Shown here in pieces: positions 17,089-25,599 of a stretch of DNA of 64,000 nucleotides (position 1 is its first letter; each line of letters starts with the position of its first letter). A model generated the notes under the pieces. That model saw only the letters and a program-made list of their open reading frames with translations, was not told the origin of the DNA and made no database searches. The translations under genes and the position numbers were made by a program. The DNA is from Marinomonas colpomeniae (GTDB lineage Bacteria > Pseudomonadota > Gammaproteobacteria > Pseudomonadales > Marinomonadaceae), in the NCBI RefSeq assembly GCF_014803385.1, contig NZ_JACYFC010000002.1, positions 248,001 through 312,000 of the forward strand. Reading direction: 5' to 3'.

Positions 17089-17697
17089 GTGAGCTCATCA
17101 GGTCGACATTTTATCTTAGGCTACGGCAGTCTTATTAATGGCGAAAGCCGTGCAAAAACAGGTGAAACAGGTAATGTTTGGTCTGTTAAATTGCATGGTT
17201 TTGAACGTCATTGGTCGGTGATGAGCGACGAGTTTGGTATGAGTTCTGTTGCTGTAATTCAAGTTCCCAATAAGTCTTGTAATGGCGTATTGGTAGAAGT
17301 GCCTTTTGATCAGTTCTCTTTATTTGATGAGCGTGAAAGAGGCTACCAACGGACAGTGATCCAAGCGAATCAATTAAGTGCTTATCATGCAACTTCTTTG
17401 CCTGAAGGTACTTATTGGGTTTATCACACCGAAAATTTGGTTGAACCGAATCAAGATTGCCCGATTGTCTTGAGTTATCTGGACGTCATACTGTCTGGCT
17501 GTTTAGAGCATGGTGACGACTTTACTCAAGACTTTCTTGAGCTGACAAAAGGCTGGGCATCTCCATTACTGAATGATCGAAAAACGCCTCGTTATCCTAG
17601 GGTTCAAACAGACCTTCCAACGGAGCGATTGAATACCTTATTGGCACCTGTAACCACCCTTTCAATTAAAGAGCTATCTGTAACTTATGAATCTTAA
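17089..17697 (+). CDS. Gamma-glutamylcyclotransferase-fold (AIG2-like) protein
   Basis: A 202-residue protein with the cyclotransferase fold: the YGSLI substrate loop lies near residues 12-16 and an acidic ERERGY segment holds the likely catalytic Glu. Members cleave gamma-glutamyl amines or glutathione-like compounds; the substrate here is unknown. The GTG at 17089 is the best start, with TTGGAGG five bases upstream and only a short leader before the YGSL strand. The ATG at 16996 would add 31 residues unlike the family. It overlaps rsmC by 11 bases. Confidence 0.72.
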   Translation: MSSSGRHFILGYGSLINGESRAKTGETGNVWSVKLHGFERHWSVMSDEFGMSSVAVIQVPNKSCNGVLVEVPFDQFSLFDERERGYQRTVIQANQLSAYHATSLPEGTYWVYHTENLVEPNQDCPIVLSYLDVILSGCLEHGDDFTQDFLELTKGWASPLLNDRKTPRYPRVQTDLPTERLNTLLAPVTTLSIKELSVTYES

Positions 17698-18748
17698 TTT
17701 GACGAGTCAATTACTGACGCGCAACGAAAATGAGCTGTCTGGAAAAATTTTATTCGCTAATCCAGAAGACACGTACCCACAAAACTTGAGCAAGCAAGCC
17801 GATGTCTATGCTTGGTGCCAATCTAAAACCAGTCATGATGCTTTGGCGCGTGTTGGTTTTGCGGAAGATAAATTATTTTTGTCTGCGCAATGGGAGCAAA
17901 AAGACAATTCTGATTTTGATCATGTTGTTATTTATCAGCCAAAAGCTAAAGACCTTTTAGATTATTTATTAGCCGCTGTTTTGCCTCTTTTAAAAGAAGG
18001 TGGGCAGATTTGGTTAGTGGGTGATAACAAAAGTGGCGTTAAGTCCTCTGCAAAGCGTTTAGAAGCTGGATTGGATGATGTGGGTAAAGTTGATGGTGCA
18101 AAACACTGTTTACTTTATGCTGGCTATAAGCGCCGCCCTGCAAAACCTTTTGTATTTGAAGACTGGGTCGTTACTTGGCAACAAGATGTTGCGGGCCAAA
18201 GCTTCACCTTGTGTAGTTTACCGGGTGTGTTCGGTCACGGTAAATTAGATAAAGGCACTGGTTTGTTTTTGAACCAGCTAAATGAACACCGTTTTATGAG
18301 TGACGTTGCTAATGCTCGTATTCTCGACTTTGGTTGTGGCGACGGTATTATTTCTTTGTGGATATACAATAAAACCGGTGCAAAAATCACCGCATTAGAT
18401 GACAGCGCCTTAGCGTTGAAATCGACTGAGCTGACGTTTGCTGCTAACCAAGCTAGCGACGCCTTAACTTTAGTTGCATCAAATGGATTAACGGATGTAA
18501 AAGGTCGCTTTAATTATGTTGTTTCTAATCCGCCGTTTCATAAAGGCGTGAATACAGATTACAGCATAGCGGAGAGCTTCTTTATGTCTGTTAAACAACA
18601 TCTCACTCTAAACGGCGAATTGTTTGTTGTCGCGAATGATTTCTTGCGATACCCACCAATACTTGATGCTGCATTAGGCTCTCATACTCGCTTGTTCAGA
18701 GATAAAGGCTACGCCATTTATCACGGTCGCCAACCGAAAAAACGTTAA
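17687..18748 (+). CDS. rsmC: 16S rRNA (guanine1207-N2)-methyltransferase
   Basis: 353 residues, close to the 343 of E. coli RsmC. There are two methyltransferase-like halves: an inactive N-terminal domain, and a C-terminal catalytic domain with SAM motif LDFGCGDG (213-220) and the N6/N2-guanine signature NPPFHKG (281-287). It methylates G1207 of 16S rRNA in the 30S subunit. The start overlaps the cyclotransferase gene by 11 bases, so the two are translationally coupled. Confidence 0.92.
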   Translation: MNLNLTSQLLTRNENELSGKILFANPEDTYPQNLSKQADVYAWCQSKTSHDALARVGFAEDKLFLSAQWEQKDNSDFDHVVIYQPKAKDLLDYLLAAVLPLLKEGGQIWLVGDNKSGVKSSAKRLEAGLDDVGKVDGAKHCLLYAGYKRRPAKPFVFEDWVVTWQQDVAGQSFTLCSLPGVFGHGKLDKGTGLFLNQLNEHRFMSDVANARILDFGCGDGIISLWIYNKTGAKITALDDSALALKSTELTFAANQASDALTLVASNGLTDVKGRFNYVVSNPPFHKGVNTDYSIAESFFMSVKQHLTLNGELFVVANDFLRYPPILDAALGSHTRLFRDKGYAIYHGRQPKKR

Positions 18749-18768
18749 GCTTTAGATAAGTCTGATTT

Positions 18769-18810
18769 TAAAAAAACGGCAATATTCATGAGAGTATTGT
18801 CGTTTTTTAT
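18769..18810. terminator. Terminator between rsmC and LysR gene
   Basis: AAAACGGCAATA-type stem with G-T pairs (left arm about 18773-18787, right arm about 18793-18807) ends in TTTTTT on the plus strand and in A-rich sequence on the left, so it can stop both convergent genes. Confidence 0.75.
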
Positions 18811-18833
18811 TGTTAGTACAGTAAGAAAATCTG

Positions 18834-19745
18834 TTAGGAATGAAAATCTCTCATCCAAAGCTGTAGATGCTTGAGTAAAGCCAGTGGCGCTTCGGTGAGC
18901 TGTCTGCCAAGGCGTGTGACGATATGAACTTCGCCAGAAGACAGAATCAAGTCTTCAATAGGCAAAGAGACAACCAGACCGTCTTCTAATTCTCGCCTCA
19001 CAACAAAGTCGGGTAAAATAGTGACGCCCATTCCTGAGCGAACAAATTCTTTTAATAACGAAAATGAGTTAACCGTCATAGTAGGTGTAAAACGTATTCT
19101 ATGTTTGAATTCGGCGACCGAAATAAGTTGTCTCACACCAAATTCTGCTTCTTGCAATGCGATTGGATAAGGCAGCATTTCTTCCAATTGCACAGGCTTA
19201 TTTAAAGCGACTAAAGGATGATTCGGCGGAACGATGGCTTTTAATGGATGAAAAGAGGTTTCATGGGAGCGCAGTTTTTGATGCTGAGGGGGGTGAAATA
19301 ATACGCCAATGTGCGCTTCATCTTCGTCAATTTTTCGAATTAATTCGTTTGAGCCTGCAACATATACTGAAAGTGTTAGATCAGGATACAATGCCTGAAA
19401 TTGAGGTAAGGCTTTAGACATAATATCGCCAATAAAACCTTCTCCAACAGCTAATGTAATATGACCTGATTTTAAGCCTCGAATTGCTTGTAGTTCAGAC
19501 AAGCAGGCTTCTTCGTTTGAGGTTGCTTCGCGATAATAACGCAATAATAATTGTCCTGCTTCTGTAGGGCGTACGCCTTTTCGGTGACGCTCAATAAGCA
19601 GGCACGCCATTTCCTCTTCTAATTGCATTATTTGTCGGCTGATCGCAGAAGGTGCCACATCCAGTTTATCTGCGGCTGCACGAATAGTACCTAAAGAAAC
19701 AGCTTCATAAAAATAGGTTAAGCGTTTGGCGTTAATTTCGTTCAT
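18834..19745 (-). CDS. LysR family transcriptional regulator
   Basis: 303 residues. The N-terminal winged helix (about 5-64) contains GTIRAAADKLDVAPSAISRQ, followed by a linker helix and a periplasmic-binding-protein-like effector domain starting near TLAVGEG (about 97). It is the last gene of the DUF3100 - small membrane protein - M20 amidohydrolase strand, separated from the M20 gene by a hairpin, so it probably has its own promoter and controls those genes. The effector is unknown. Confidence 0.9.
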   Translation of the reverse strand: MNEINAKRLTYFYEAVSLGTIRAAADKLDVAPSAISRQIMQLEEEMACLLIERHRKGVRPTEAGQLLLRYYREATSNEEACLSELQAIRGLKSGHITLAVGEGFIGDIMSKALPQFQALYPDLTLSVYVAGSNELIRKIDEDEAHIGVLFHPPQHQKLRSHETSFHPLKAIVPPNHPLVALNKPVQLEEMLPYPIALQEAEFGVRQLISVAEFKHRIRFTPTMTVNSFSLLKEFVRSGMGVTILPDFVVRRELEDGLVVSLPIEDLILSSGEVHIVTRLGRQLTEAPLALLKHLQLWMRDFHS

Positions 19746-19798
19746 GACTTTCTTCTATGGCTATTTTTTTAGGAAAAATATCGATCATAATAAAACTA

Positions 19799-19831
19799 AA
19801 AAAGCAGAGAGAATTATTCTCGCTGCTTTTC
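19799..19831 (-). terminator. Terminator after the M20 amidohydrolase gene
   Basis: AAAAGCAG-N-GAGAAT pairs with ATTCTC-N-CTGCTTTT with one mismatch and a very short loop. On the minus strand it ends in TTTTTT. It separates the M20 gene from the LysR gene. Confidence 0.75.
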
Positions 19832-19860
19832 AGAAGAGTATAACGGAAAGTATCGAATGA

Positions 19861-21021
19861 TTATTCTTTATGAATAGGCAATCGCTGTTTTACTAAATCA
19901 CACCAAAACCGAATGGCGACCTCAATGACATTATCATTAAAGTCGTAATAAGGATTATGCAACGCAATAGATTCTTCTTCATCTACGCCCAACCAAAAAT
20001 ACGCACCCGGGCATTCATTTAGCATAAACGCAAAGTCTTCAGATGCCATAGAAGGCGGAGTGTTTCTATGAGAACGTTCATCACCAAGGTGTTTGTTAGC
20101 TACCTGAGAAACGATCTCTGCGTGTTCTACATGATTCATTGTGACCGGATAACCTTGATGGTACGTAAGTTCAACAGACAGGCCGGGTGATTGGTTATAG
20201 CTGTCGATATAACCTTCCAGTAGTGTTTGAACTTGGTCACGGACGACGCCGTTAAGGCAGCGGACGGTTCCTTGTAATGATGCTGATTCAGGCAGCACAT
20301 TAATGGCTTCGCCACTGTTAAACATAGTGATGCTAACCACGGCGGATTCCAGTGGAGAAATGTGACGAGACACAATAGTCTGCAGGCGCAAGACAATATC
20401 TGATGCCGCGACAATAGGGTCAATACCCATATGAGGCATAGCGGCATGACAGCCTTTCCCTGTGACTTTAATATCAAAGGTATCAAGAGACGCCATCATT
20501 GCACCATCGTTGACCGAAATGTGGCCAGCGGGTAATCCAGGCCAATTATGCAGACCGTAAATCGCGTCCATTGGAAAACGAGTGAACAATCCGTCTTCTA
20601 TCATTTTTTGAGCGCCACCAAGGTTTTCCTCAGCGGGCTGAAAGACAAAATAAATCGTGCCATTAAAAGGCTTAGTGGCAGCCAAATGACGGGCTGCACC
20701 TAAAAGCATTGCCGTGTGACCGTCATGCCCACAAGCATGCATGCAGCCGCTGTGCTGAGATTTATGCTCTGGTGCGCCTAGTTCCTGGATAGGTAACGCA
20801 TCCATATCGGCTCGTAAGCCAATGCTTGGACCATCACCATTTTTTAAAACGCCAACGACGCCAGTTACACCTATACCAGTGTGAATTTCTAGACCAAAGC
20901 TGGTTAATAAATCGGCGACTTGTTGTGAGGTTTGGTGTTCGGCAAAGCCCAGTTCAGGATGTTGATGAAAGTTTCTACGCCATGCTTTGGCGTCTACAAC
21001 AAGCTGTTTGATATCTGACAT
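19861..21021 (-). CDS. M20 family amidohydrolase (N-acyl amino acid hydrolase type)
   Basis: A 386-residue M20D metallopeptidase like hippurate hydrolase or N-acyl-L-amino acid amidohydrolase. Metal-site residues appear in ACGHDGH (Cys97, His99, His102), PAEE (Glu131, Glu132) and GLHNWP; a lid/dimerisation domain lies at about 180-290. It removes an acyl or aryl group from an amino acid, in the cytosol as no signal peptide is seen. The ATG at 21021 has TTTGGAG just upstream; the GTG two codons earlier overlaps that site. The adjacent two-gene transporter may import its substrate. Confidence 0.87.
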   Translation of the reverse strand: MSDIKQLVVDAKAWRRNFHQHPELGFAEHQTSQQVADLLTSFGLEIHTGIGVTGVVGVLKNGDGPSIGLRADMDALPIQELGAPEHKSQHSGCMHACGHDGHTAMLLGAARHLAATKPFNGTIYFVFQPAEENLGGAQKMIEDGLFTRFPMDAIYGLHNWPGLPAGHISVNDGAMMASLDTFDIKVTGKGCHAAMPHMGIDPIVAASDIVLRLQTIVSRHISPLESAVVSITMFNSGEAINVLPESASLQGTVRCLNGVVRDQVQTLLEGYIDSYNQSPGLSVELTYHQGYPVTMNHVEHAEIVSQVANKHLGDERSHRNTPPSMASEDFAFMLNECPGAYFWLGVDEEESIALHNPYYDFNDNVIEVAIRFWCDLVKQRLPIHKE

Positions 21022-21077
21022 CTTCACTCCAAATTATTCATGCAAGGTAAAAGTCGAATGGCATGTAAATAGTGTGC

Positions 21078-21112
21078 AAGTCACCAAACAGATTGATTAT
21101 GTTTGGTGACTT
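21078..21112 (-). terminator. Intercistronic hairpin before the M20 gene
   Basis: AAGTCACCAAACA (21078-21090) is perfectly inverted at 21100-21112 with a 9-base loop. No T run follows on the minus strand, so it may stabilise the upstream mRNA or partly terminate. Confidence 0.6.
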
Positions 21113-21125
21113 AATTCTGGGCTAA

Positions 21126-21608
21126 CTAAAGGAAAGCATTCGCGATAAGAGCGGAGCCAATATAGGTGCCAGTGAACACTAAGATAGAGATCACAGCAAT
21201 CTTAAAGCCAGAGCGTTTGAACAAATCCACTTCCATTTTAGTGATTGCCATTGCTGCGTAAGCCAATACTGGCGTAACCATCGCAAGGAAGCTGATATTT
21301 TTCAGTTCTGCCAAAATTGGCGCGGCAACCGGCGACACAGGAATGGTCAGCAAAACGCTCACAAGGGATACCCAAGCGACTGCAGGAAAGCCAATAGGGA
21401 TGAATTTTGACAACAACATACCGACAACGACCATAGCAAAAATAATCAACATGGCTGGCAATGCTGCGAAAAAATCGGTTCCTGCTCCTGCCCAGTTACT
21501 GACAAGGCTGACCAAACACATCACAATCAGCGCAATAATGCTTTCTTTCAATGTTAGACGAATTTCTTTTGATGCTTCTTCATTCATAGTGTCAGTTTGA
21601 GTAGTCAT
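21126..21608 (-). CDS. Small integral membrane protein, partner of DUF3100 protein
   Basis: 160 residues with a short polar N-terminus and four or five membrane helices (from about residue 23 to the C-terminus). I do not recognise a named family. The ATG at 21608 follows the DUF3100 stop codon by one base, so the two are translationally coupled. The pairing of a larger and a smaller membrane protein beside a hydrolase suggests a two-component permease, as inferred for other such gene pairs. Confidence 0.68.
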   Translation of the reverse strand: MTTQTDTMNEEASKEIRLTLKESIIALIVMCLVSLVSNWAGAGTDFFAALPAMLIIFAMVVVGMLLSKFIPIGFPAVAWVSLVSVLLTIPVSPVAAPILAELKNISFLAMVTPVLAYAAMAITKMEVDLFKRSGFKIAVISILVFTGTYIGSALIANAFL

Positions 21609-21609
21609 A

Positions 21610-22449
21610 TTAATGTGACTCCTTTGAAGTGATTGTACTCGTATTGTCTTTTGATAATTTTCTGTAGAACCATTCAGAGAAAGGCAAGGTAATGAAAATC
21701 GCAACATATAAGCCTGTTGCATTTGTCAGTAAGTTACTGGCACCCGCGAAGGCAAGAATTTCATCTTTCATTTCTGGAAAGGATGTTGCTAACGTACCTG
21801 AACACGCTGCAGTCATACTGCCACTACCAACGCCACAAGCCATTGCGAGTGCGCGAGGATCAAACCACCCAGTGGAAGCAAAGAAACCTGCTAATAAAGC
21901 GAAGTAAATCGTACCAAACATGGTGCCCATCACGTAAACGCCCATCACGCCGATACCTTCATTACTTTTTAACCCATAACGATCTGAGATTAATGCAATG
22001 TTTGGCTCGCGAGCGATAGAAAAAGTTGCGCCAATGGCTTCACGACCCATTTTAAATACCAAGACGGCGATTGGCATAGCGATTAGCATGGTGCCTAAAT
22101 TACCTAATTCTTGAATAATCATAGCAGAGCCAGCTTCTGCAATTTTAGGCAGAGCAGGTCCTATTAAGGTTCCGAATTTGGCAATGAAAGGCAGAATACC
22201 GATCACAATGATTGGCGCGGCAATAGACGCTTGTTTTTTGGTGATGATTTTCTCTGAAAACTTCAGAATATTAGGGTTAAAGAAAAGACATAAAATAAAA
22301 GCATAGAACAAGGGTAAAAATAGTAGCTTAGCATTTGCAACAGGAATACTTTGAATGCCGATCCATTCAGAGATAACAGACATCGCAATAACGATTAAAT
22401 GCAATCGCCAATTCAGCAATAAGCTTGTGGGTGTAGATTCAGGCTTCAT
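21610..22449 (-). CDS. DUF3100 family membrane protein
   Basis: A 279-residue polytopic membrane protein with 7-9 helices that I assign to DUF3100. A conserved-looking region is rich in small residues: ACGVGSGSMTAACSGTLA (near residues 204-221), a likely substrate pathway. Family function is not established. It is the first gene of the operon and is followed at once by the small membrane protein and then by the M20 amidohydrolase, which supports transport of an N-acyl amino acid or a small peptide-like compound. Confidence 0.72.
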   Translation of the reverse strand: MKPESTPTSLLLNWRLHLIVIAMSVISEWIGIQSIPVANAKLLFLPLFYAFILCLFFNPNILKFSEKIITKKQASIAAPIIVIGILPFIAKFGTLIGPALPKIAEAGSAMIIQELGNLGTMLIAMPIAVLVFKMGREAIGATFSIAREPNIALISDRYGLKSNEGIGVMGVYVMGTMFGTIYFALLAGFFASTGWFDPRALAMACGVGSGSMTAACSGTLATSFPEMKDEILAFAGASNLLTNATGLYVAIFITLPFSEWFYRKLSKDNTSTITSKESH

Positions 22450-22505
22450 GGGAATGCTCCAGTGATTTTTTATAAGTTAATGACACGGTTATAAAACGCT
22501 TTTAT

Positions 22506-22548
22506 TTGTTGCCTTTTAATAATGGCGTTGTTGCTTTTAAGGCAACAA
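22506..22548. promoter_or_regulatory. Inverted repeats upstream of the DUF3100 operon
   Basis: TTGTTGCCTT (22506-22515) is exactly inverted at 22539-22548, and a second TTGTTGC (22528-22534) can pair with the same right arm. It lies 57-99 bases before the DUF3100 ATG. Either a LysR-type binding region or a leader with two mutually exclusive hairpins is possible. Confidence 0.4.
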
Positions 22549-23137
22549 TGGCGAAGAAGTACTTTTTTTAAGTTATTGCTCTGTCAGAATCTAGTGAATT
22601 CCATGAGTGTTTCTTGCACTTTTATAGGGATGAGTTGCACTAATAATGATCTTCTTAGAAAAAGTGACCTTGTACTCTAGAAGGCAATGTGTGGGTTAAT
22701 ACTCTTCACGCATCGTTATGGTGCATCCGAACGATCTTACGCTTCACAGTAATATTTGTGGCCTTGTATCTACTCTTTTTACTTATTTCAAAAAGTGATT
22801 AAAATAGACTGAGTTAGTATGAAATGATCTATAAAAAAATGAGATCGGAAATAACAGTTTTGGTCTTTTTAAGGCATAAACAAGAGAAAGTCTGGAGAAA
22901 GCTGTTTATTTTTTGAATTGTTGTAGAGTATGAATCATTACTTTAATAGTTTTTGATAAACAAGTTTTCCCTTTGTGAATTTGGGTCATTACCTTAATAA
23001 GGTCTGTAATGATGTTTTTTTGAGCAAAGGGGAAAATAATAAATAGGGTGCTATTCTCAATTCTGTTAAAATAGCGCCCATAAAATGTTCAGCTTTTCAT
23101 GTCGATTAGACTGACAAATCGAATACAGGATTTTACT
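22549..23137. other. Gene-free region with an orphan plus-strand terminator
   Basis: No reading frame is convincing here. The region is AT-rich and holds the terminator-like hairpin at 22986-23020 (listed separately) and two similar words, TCATTACTTTAATAG and TCATTACCTTAATAAGG, about 50 bases apart. Confidence 0.5.
22986..23020 (+). terminator. Orphan Rho-independent terminator upstream of the DUF1456 gene
   Basis: TCATTAC and GTAATGA (22986-22992 and 23006-23012) enclose ACCTT/AAGGT and are followed by TGTTTTTTT. No plus-strand gene lies upstream, so it may end a small RNA or act as an attenuator for the next gene. Confidence 0.5.
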
Positions 23138-23596
23138 TTGAATAATAACGATGTTTTACGCCGCCTTCGCTACACTTTTGACCTAAAAGAACTGACTATT
23201 GTAGACATGTTCAGCCAAGCTGACGGTGTTGCAACGCAAGACCAAGTGACGAGTTGGTTAAAGAAAGAGGATGATGCAGGTTACGTAGAAATGGTTGACG
23301 TAGAACTAGCAACTTTTTTAAACGGCTTTATTAATAGTAAGCGAGGCAAACGTGAAGGCCCACAGCCAGAAGCTGAAACACGTTTAACTAACAATGCTAT
23401 TTTTATGAAATTGCGTATTGCTTTGAACCTACAAGCAGACGATATTCTAGACATTATGGCATTAGCAGAATTCAATTTAAGTCGTCACGAGCTGAGCTCA
23501 TTCTTTCGTAAAAAAGGCACTCGACAGTATTGCGAATGTAAGGATCAAATCCTACGTAACTTCTTAATGGGGTTGCAAAAACAGCACCGAGCTTAA
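23138..23596 (+). CDS. yehS: DUF1456 family protein, YehS-like
   Basis: 152 residues made of two similar halves, each starting NND/NNA-x-x-x-(K/R)LRxxxxL and including the WLRKED-like WLKKED (about 44-49) and FLNG. This is the two-repeat DUF1456 pattern of E. coli YehS, whose function is unknown. I prefer the TTG at 23138 because AGGA lies 7 bases upstream and the family normally starts right before NNDxLRxxRY. The ATG at 23099 adds 13 residues and has no clear ribosome site. Confidence 0.8.
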   Translation: MNNNDVLRRLRYTFDLKELTIVDMFSQADGVATQDQVTSWLKKEDDAGYVEMVDVELATFLNGFINSKRGKREGPQPEAETRLTNNAIFMKLRIALNLQADDILDIMALAEFNLSRHELSSFFRKKGTRQYCECKDQILRNFLMGLQKQHRA

Positions 23597-24144
23597 TGAT
23601 GATTGTTGGCTCTAGATAAATATAGAAAGTGATAGGCGTGATAGATAAAAATTGACTAGAACGCCATCATACTAACGCTTAAATCAATTAAGTTTAATCT
23701 CCTCACTCTTACTTCTGTTTCTCTGCATTTTTTGTGCGTCTACGTTTTTATCATGTCCGCTCTTATTGATAGCGCTTTAATATGATCTTTTTATAGTGGG
23801 CTTCCCTTTTATTGAGGCGGGTCATGGCGAAAATTCTGAATTTATTTACACAAAAAACTCTGAGTTAGGATTGTCCACAAGCGATTTTTAAATTAGTCTT
23901 ACAATAACACTTTAATGCTAGCTTAAAGTTAAGCCTTGATTTGATCGTGCCCTCATGACTGTTGAGAAGCTTATTGGTCACCTAGATGACAGTAATTGTT
24001 ATTACTTCTGGTCTGGTCGTGATCAAACTTTTTTTGCTCTAAGGTGACTAAGTGTAGATAGAAACTTAAAAATACACACATCTACAGCGATCTTTAACTA
24101 GATGCTTAGATGTTAATAAAAAACAAATATAAAAAGGTAATCGT
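23597..24144. other. 548-base region upstream of tctC
   Basis: No gene is seen. GTCACCT (about 23977) and AGGTGAC (about 24042) form a distant inverted pair that may lie in the tctC leader. The promoter for the tct operon must lie here, but I cannot fix it. Confidence 0.4.
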
Positions 24145-25074
24145 ATGAAAAAAATTATAAAAAGTACGTTAATAGTCGCTGCTTTCGCTTTTATGACCGG
24201 CGCCACTGCTGCTGACTACCCATCTAAAACAATCCGACTTGTTGTACCTTTTAGTCCTGGTGGCGGTACCGATTCTGTTGGCCGTGCTATCGCGAACTCA
24301 ACAAAAGATATTCTTGGTGAAAACATCATCGTTATGAACAGAACAGGTGGTTCTGGTGCAGTTGGTATGAGCTTTGGTGCTCAACAACGTCCAGACGGTT
24401 ATACTGTTACTGTTGTCACTCGTGAAATTGCGTCTTTACCTCAAATGGGTTTGATGCAGCATGATGCAGACGATTTCAAACTGATTCGTATGGTCAACTT
24501 AGACCCAGCGGTTGTTCTTGTAAGCAAAGACAGCCCTTTCAATAACATCAACGAATTAGTTGCTGAAGCTAAGAAACGTGATGGTGGTGTTAAATTCGCT
24601 TCTACTGCGAAACCAAACTTCTATCTAATGGCGTTAGAAAATAGCCAAAACATCAAGCTAAATGCAATTCCTTACAATGGCTCAGCAGAAGCAATTCCTT
24701 CTGTATTGGGTGGTCATACGGCAGTCACTATGGTGACACCAGGCGAAGCGCTTTCTCAAATTAAAGCAGGCCAATTAAAAGCACTTGGTATCATGTCTGA
24801 AGAGCGCATTGCCTTTCTTCCAAATGTTCCAACGTTGAAAGAGCAAGGTGTTGATGTGTCTACGGGTACGTGGCGTGGACTTGGTGTACCAAAAAATACA
24901 CCTGATGCAATTGTTGAGACTCTAGGTGCTGCGTTTGATAAAGCAATGGCTTCACCTGAATTCGTTAAGTTTATGAAAAATGGTGCTATGACAATTCATA
25001 ATTTAGATGCGAAAGCGTTTACTGAATTTGTTGCTCAAGATTCTAAAAACTTAGGTGCTCTTATTAATCAATAA
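24145..25074 (+). CDS. tctC: Tripartite tricarboxylate transporter substrate-binding protein (TctC/Bug)
   Basis: A 309-residue periplasmic binding protein with a signal peptide (about 1-22, ending TAA). Typical Bug features are YPSKTIRLVVPFSPGGGTDSV just after the cleavage site and the GGSGAVG loop (near residues 69-75). It captures a carboxylate ligand for the TctAB membrane parts; the ligand could be citrate or another di- or tricarboxylate. AAAAGGT precedes the ATG. A terminator-like hairpin separates it from tctB. Confidence 0.9.
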   Translation: MKKIIKSTLIVAAFAFMTGATAADYPSKTIRLVVPFSPGGGTDSVGRAIANSTKDILGENIIVMNRTGGSGAVGMSFGAQQRPDGYTVTVVTREIASLPQMGLMQHDADDFKLIRMVNLDPAVVLVSKDSPFNNINELVAEAKKRDGGVKFASTAKPNFYLMALENSQNIKLNAIPYNGSAEAIPSVLGGHTAVTMVTPGEALSQIKAGQLKALGIMSEERIAFLPNVPTLKEQGVDVSTGTWRGLGVPKNTPDAIVETLGAAFDKAMASPEFVKFMKNGAMTIHNLDAKAFTEFVAQDSKNLGALINQ

Positions 25075-25087
25075 GTGACACACATTA

Positions 25088-25120
25088 AAAAACGCCTCTA
25101 ATTTATTTAGGGGCGTTTTT
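25088..25120 (+). terminator. Hairpin between tctC and tctB
   Basis: AAAAACGCCTCTAA (25088-25101) pairs with TTAGGGGCGTTTTT (25107-25120), ending in five T. It probably stops most transcripts after tctC and lets a fraction continue into tctBA. Confidence 0.85.
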
Positions 25121-25140
25121 GTAACAAATAGGTTGTGGAC

Positions 25141-25599
25141 ATGAAAACTAAAAGCCTTATTTTTCCGGTAATAGTTGTTGTTATAAGTTTTATCGCACTG
25201 TATTTCATCAGTCAGTTTCCAACTCCGCGTTTTCAAGACGCGAGTGTGACGTCTAAGTTTTTTCCTACCGCTGTAGCGATCATACAAATAATAATCTGCT
25301 TTTTTATTATCTTAGGCGAACTTCTCAATAGAAAAGAAATTTCTTACCAAGCGGCCTTCTTTAACAAATATTCATTGTTTGGTGCTGCGTTTATTATTTC
25401 TTACGTTGCTTTGATTTATGTCTTTGGCTACTTCATCTCAACATTAGCTGCGTTTATTGTGTACCTGTTGTTCTTTAAGATTAAGATTATTGGTTACTAC
25501 ATTACGGCGATTCTCTTTACTTGTGCTGTGTATTACATTTTCGCGAATGTTTTCTTTGTTGCTCTTCCTGAAGGGCTGATATTCGGAGGTGTATTATGA
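25141..25599 (+). CDS. tctB: Tripartite tricarboxylate transporter small membrane subunit (TctB)
   Basis: 152 residues with four membrane helices, the usual TctB size and topology. The helices cover about 5-25, 41-60, 76-115 and 118-145. The ATG at 25141 is two codons after a GTG; AGG upstream suits the ATG better. The stop overlaps the tctA start by 4 bases (ATGA). Confidence 0.85.
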   Translation: MKTKSLIFPVIVVVISFIALYFISQFPTPRFQDASVTSKFFPTAVAIIQIIICFFIILGELLNRKEISYQAAFFNKYSLFGAAFIISYVALIYVFGYFISTLAAFIVYLLFFKIKIIGYYITAILFTCAVYYIFANVFFVALPEGLIFGGVL

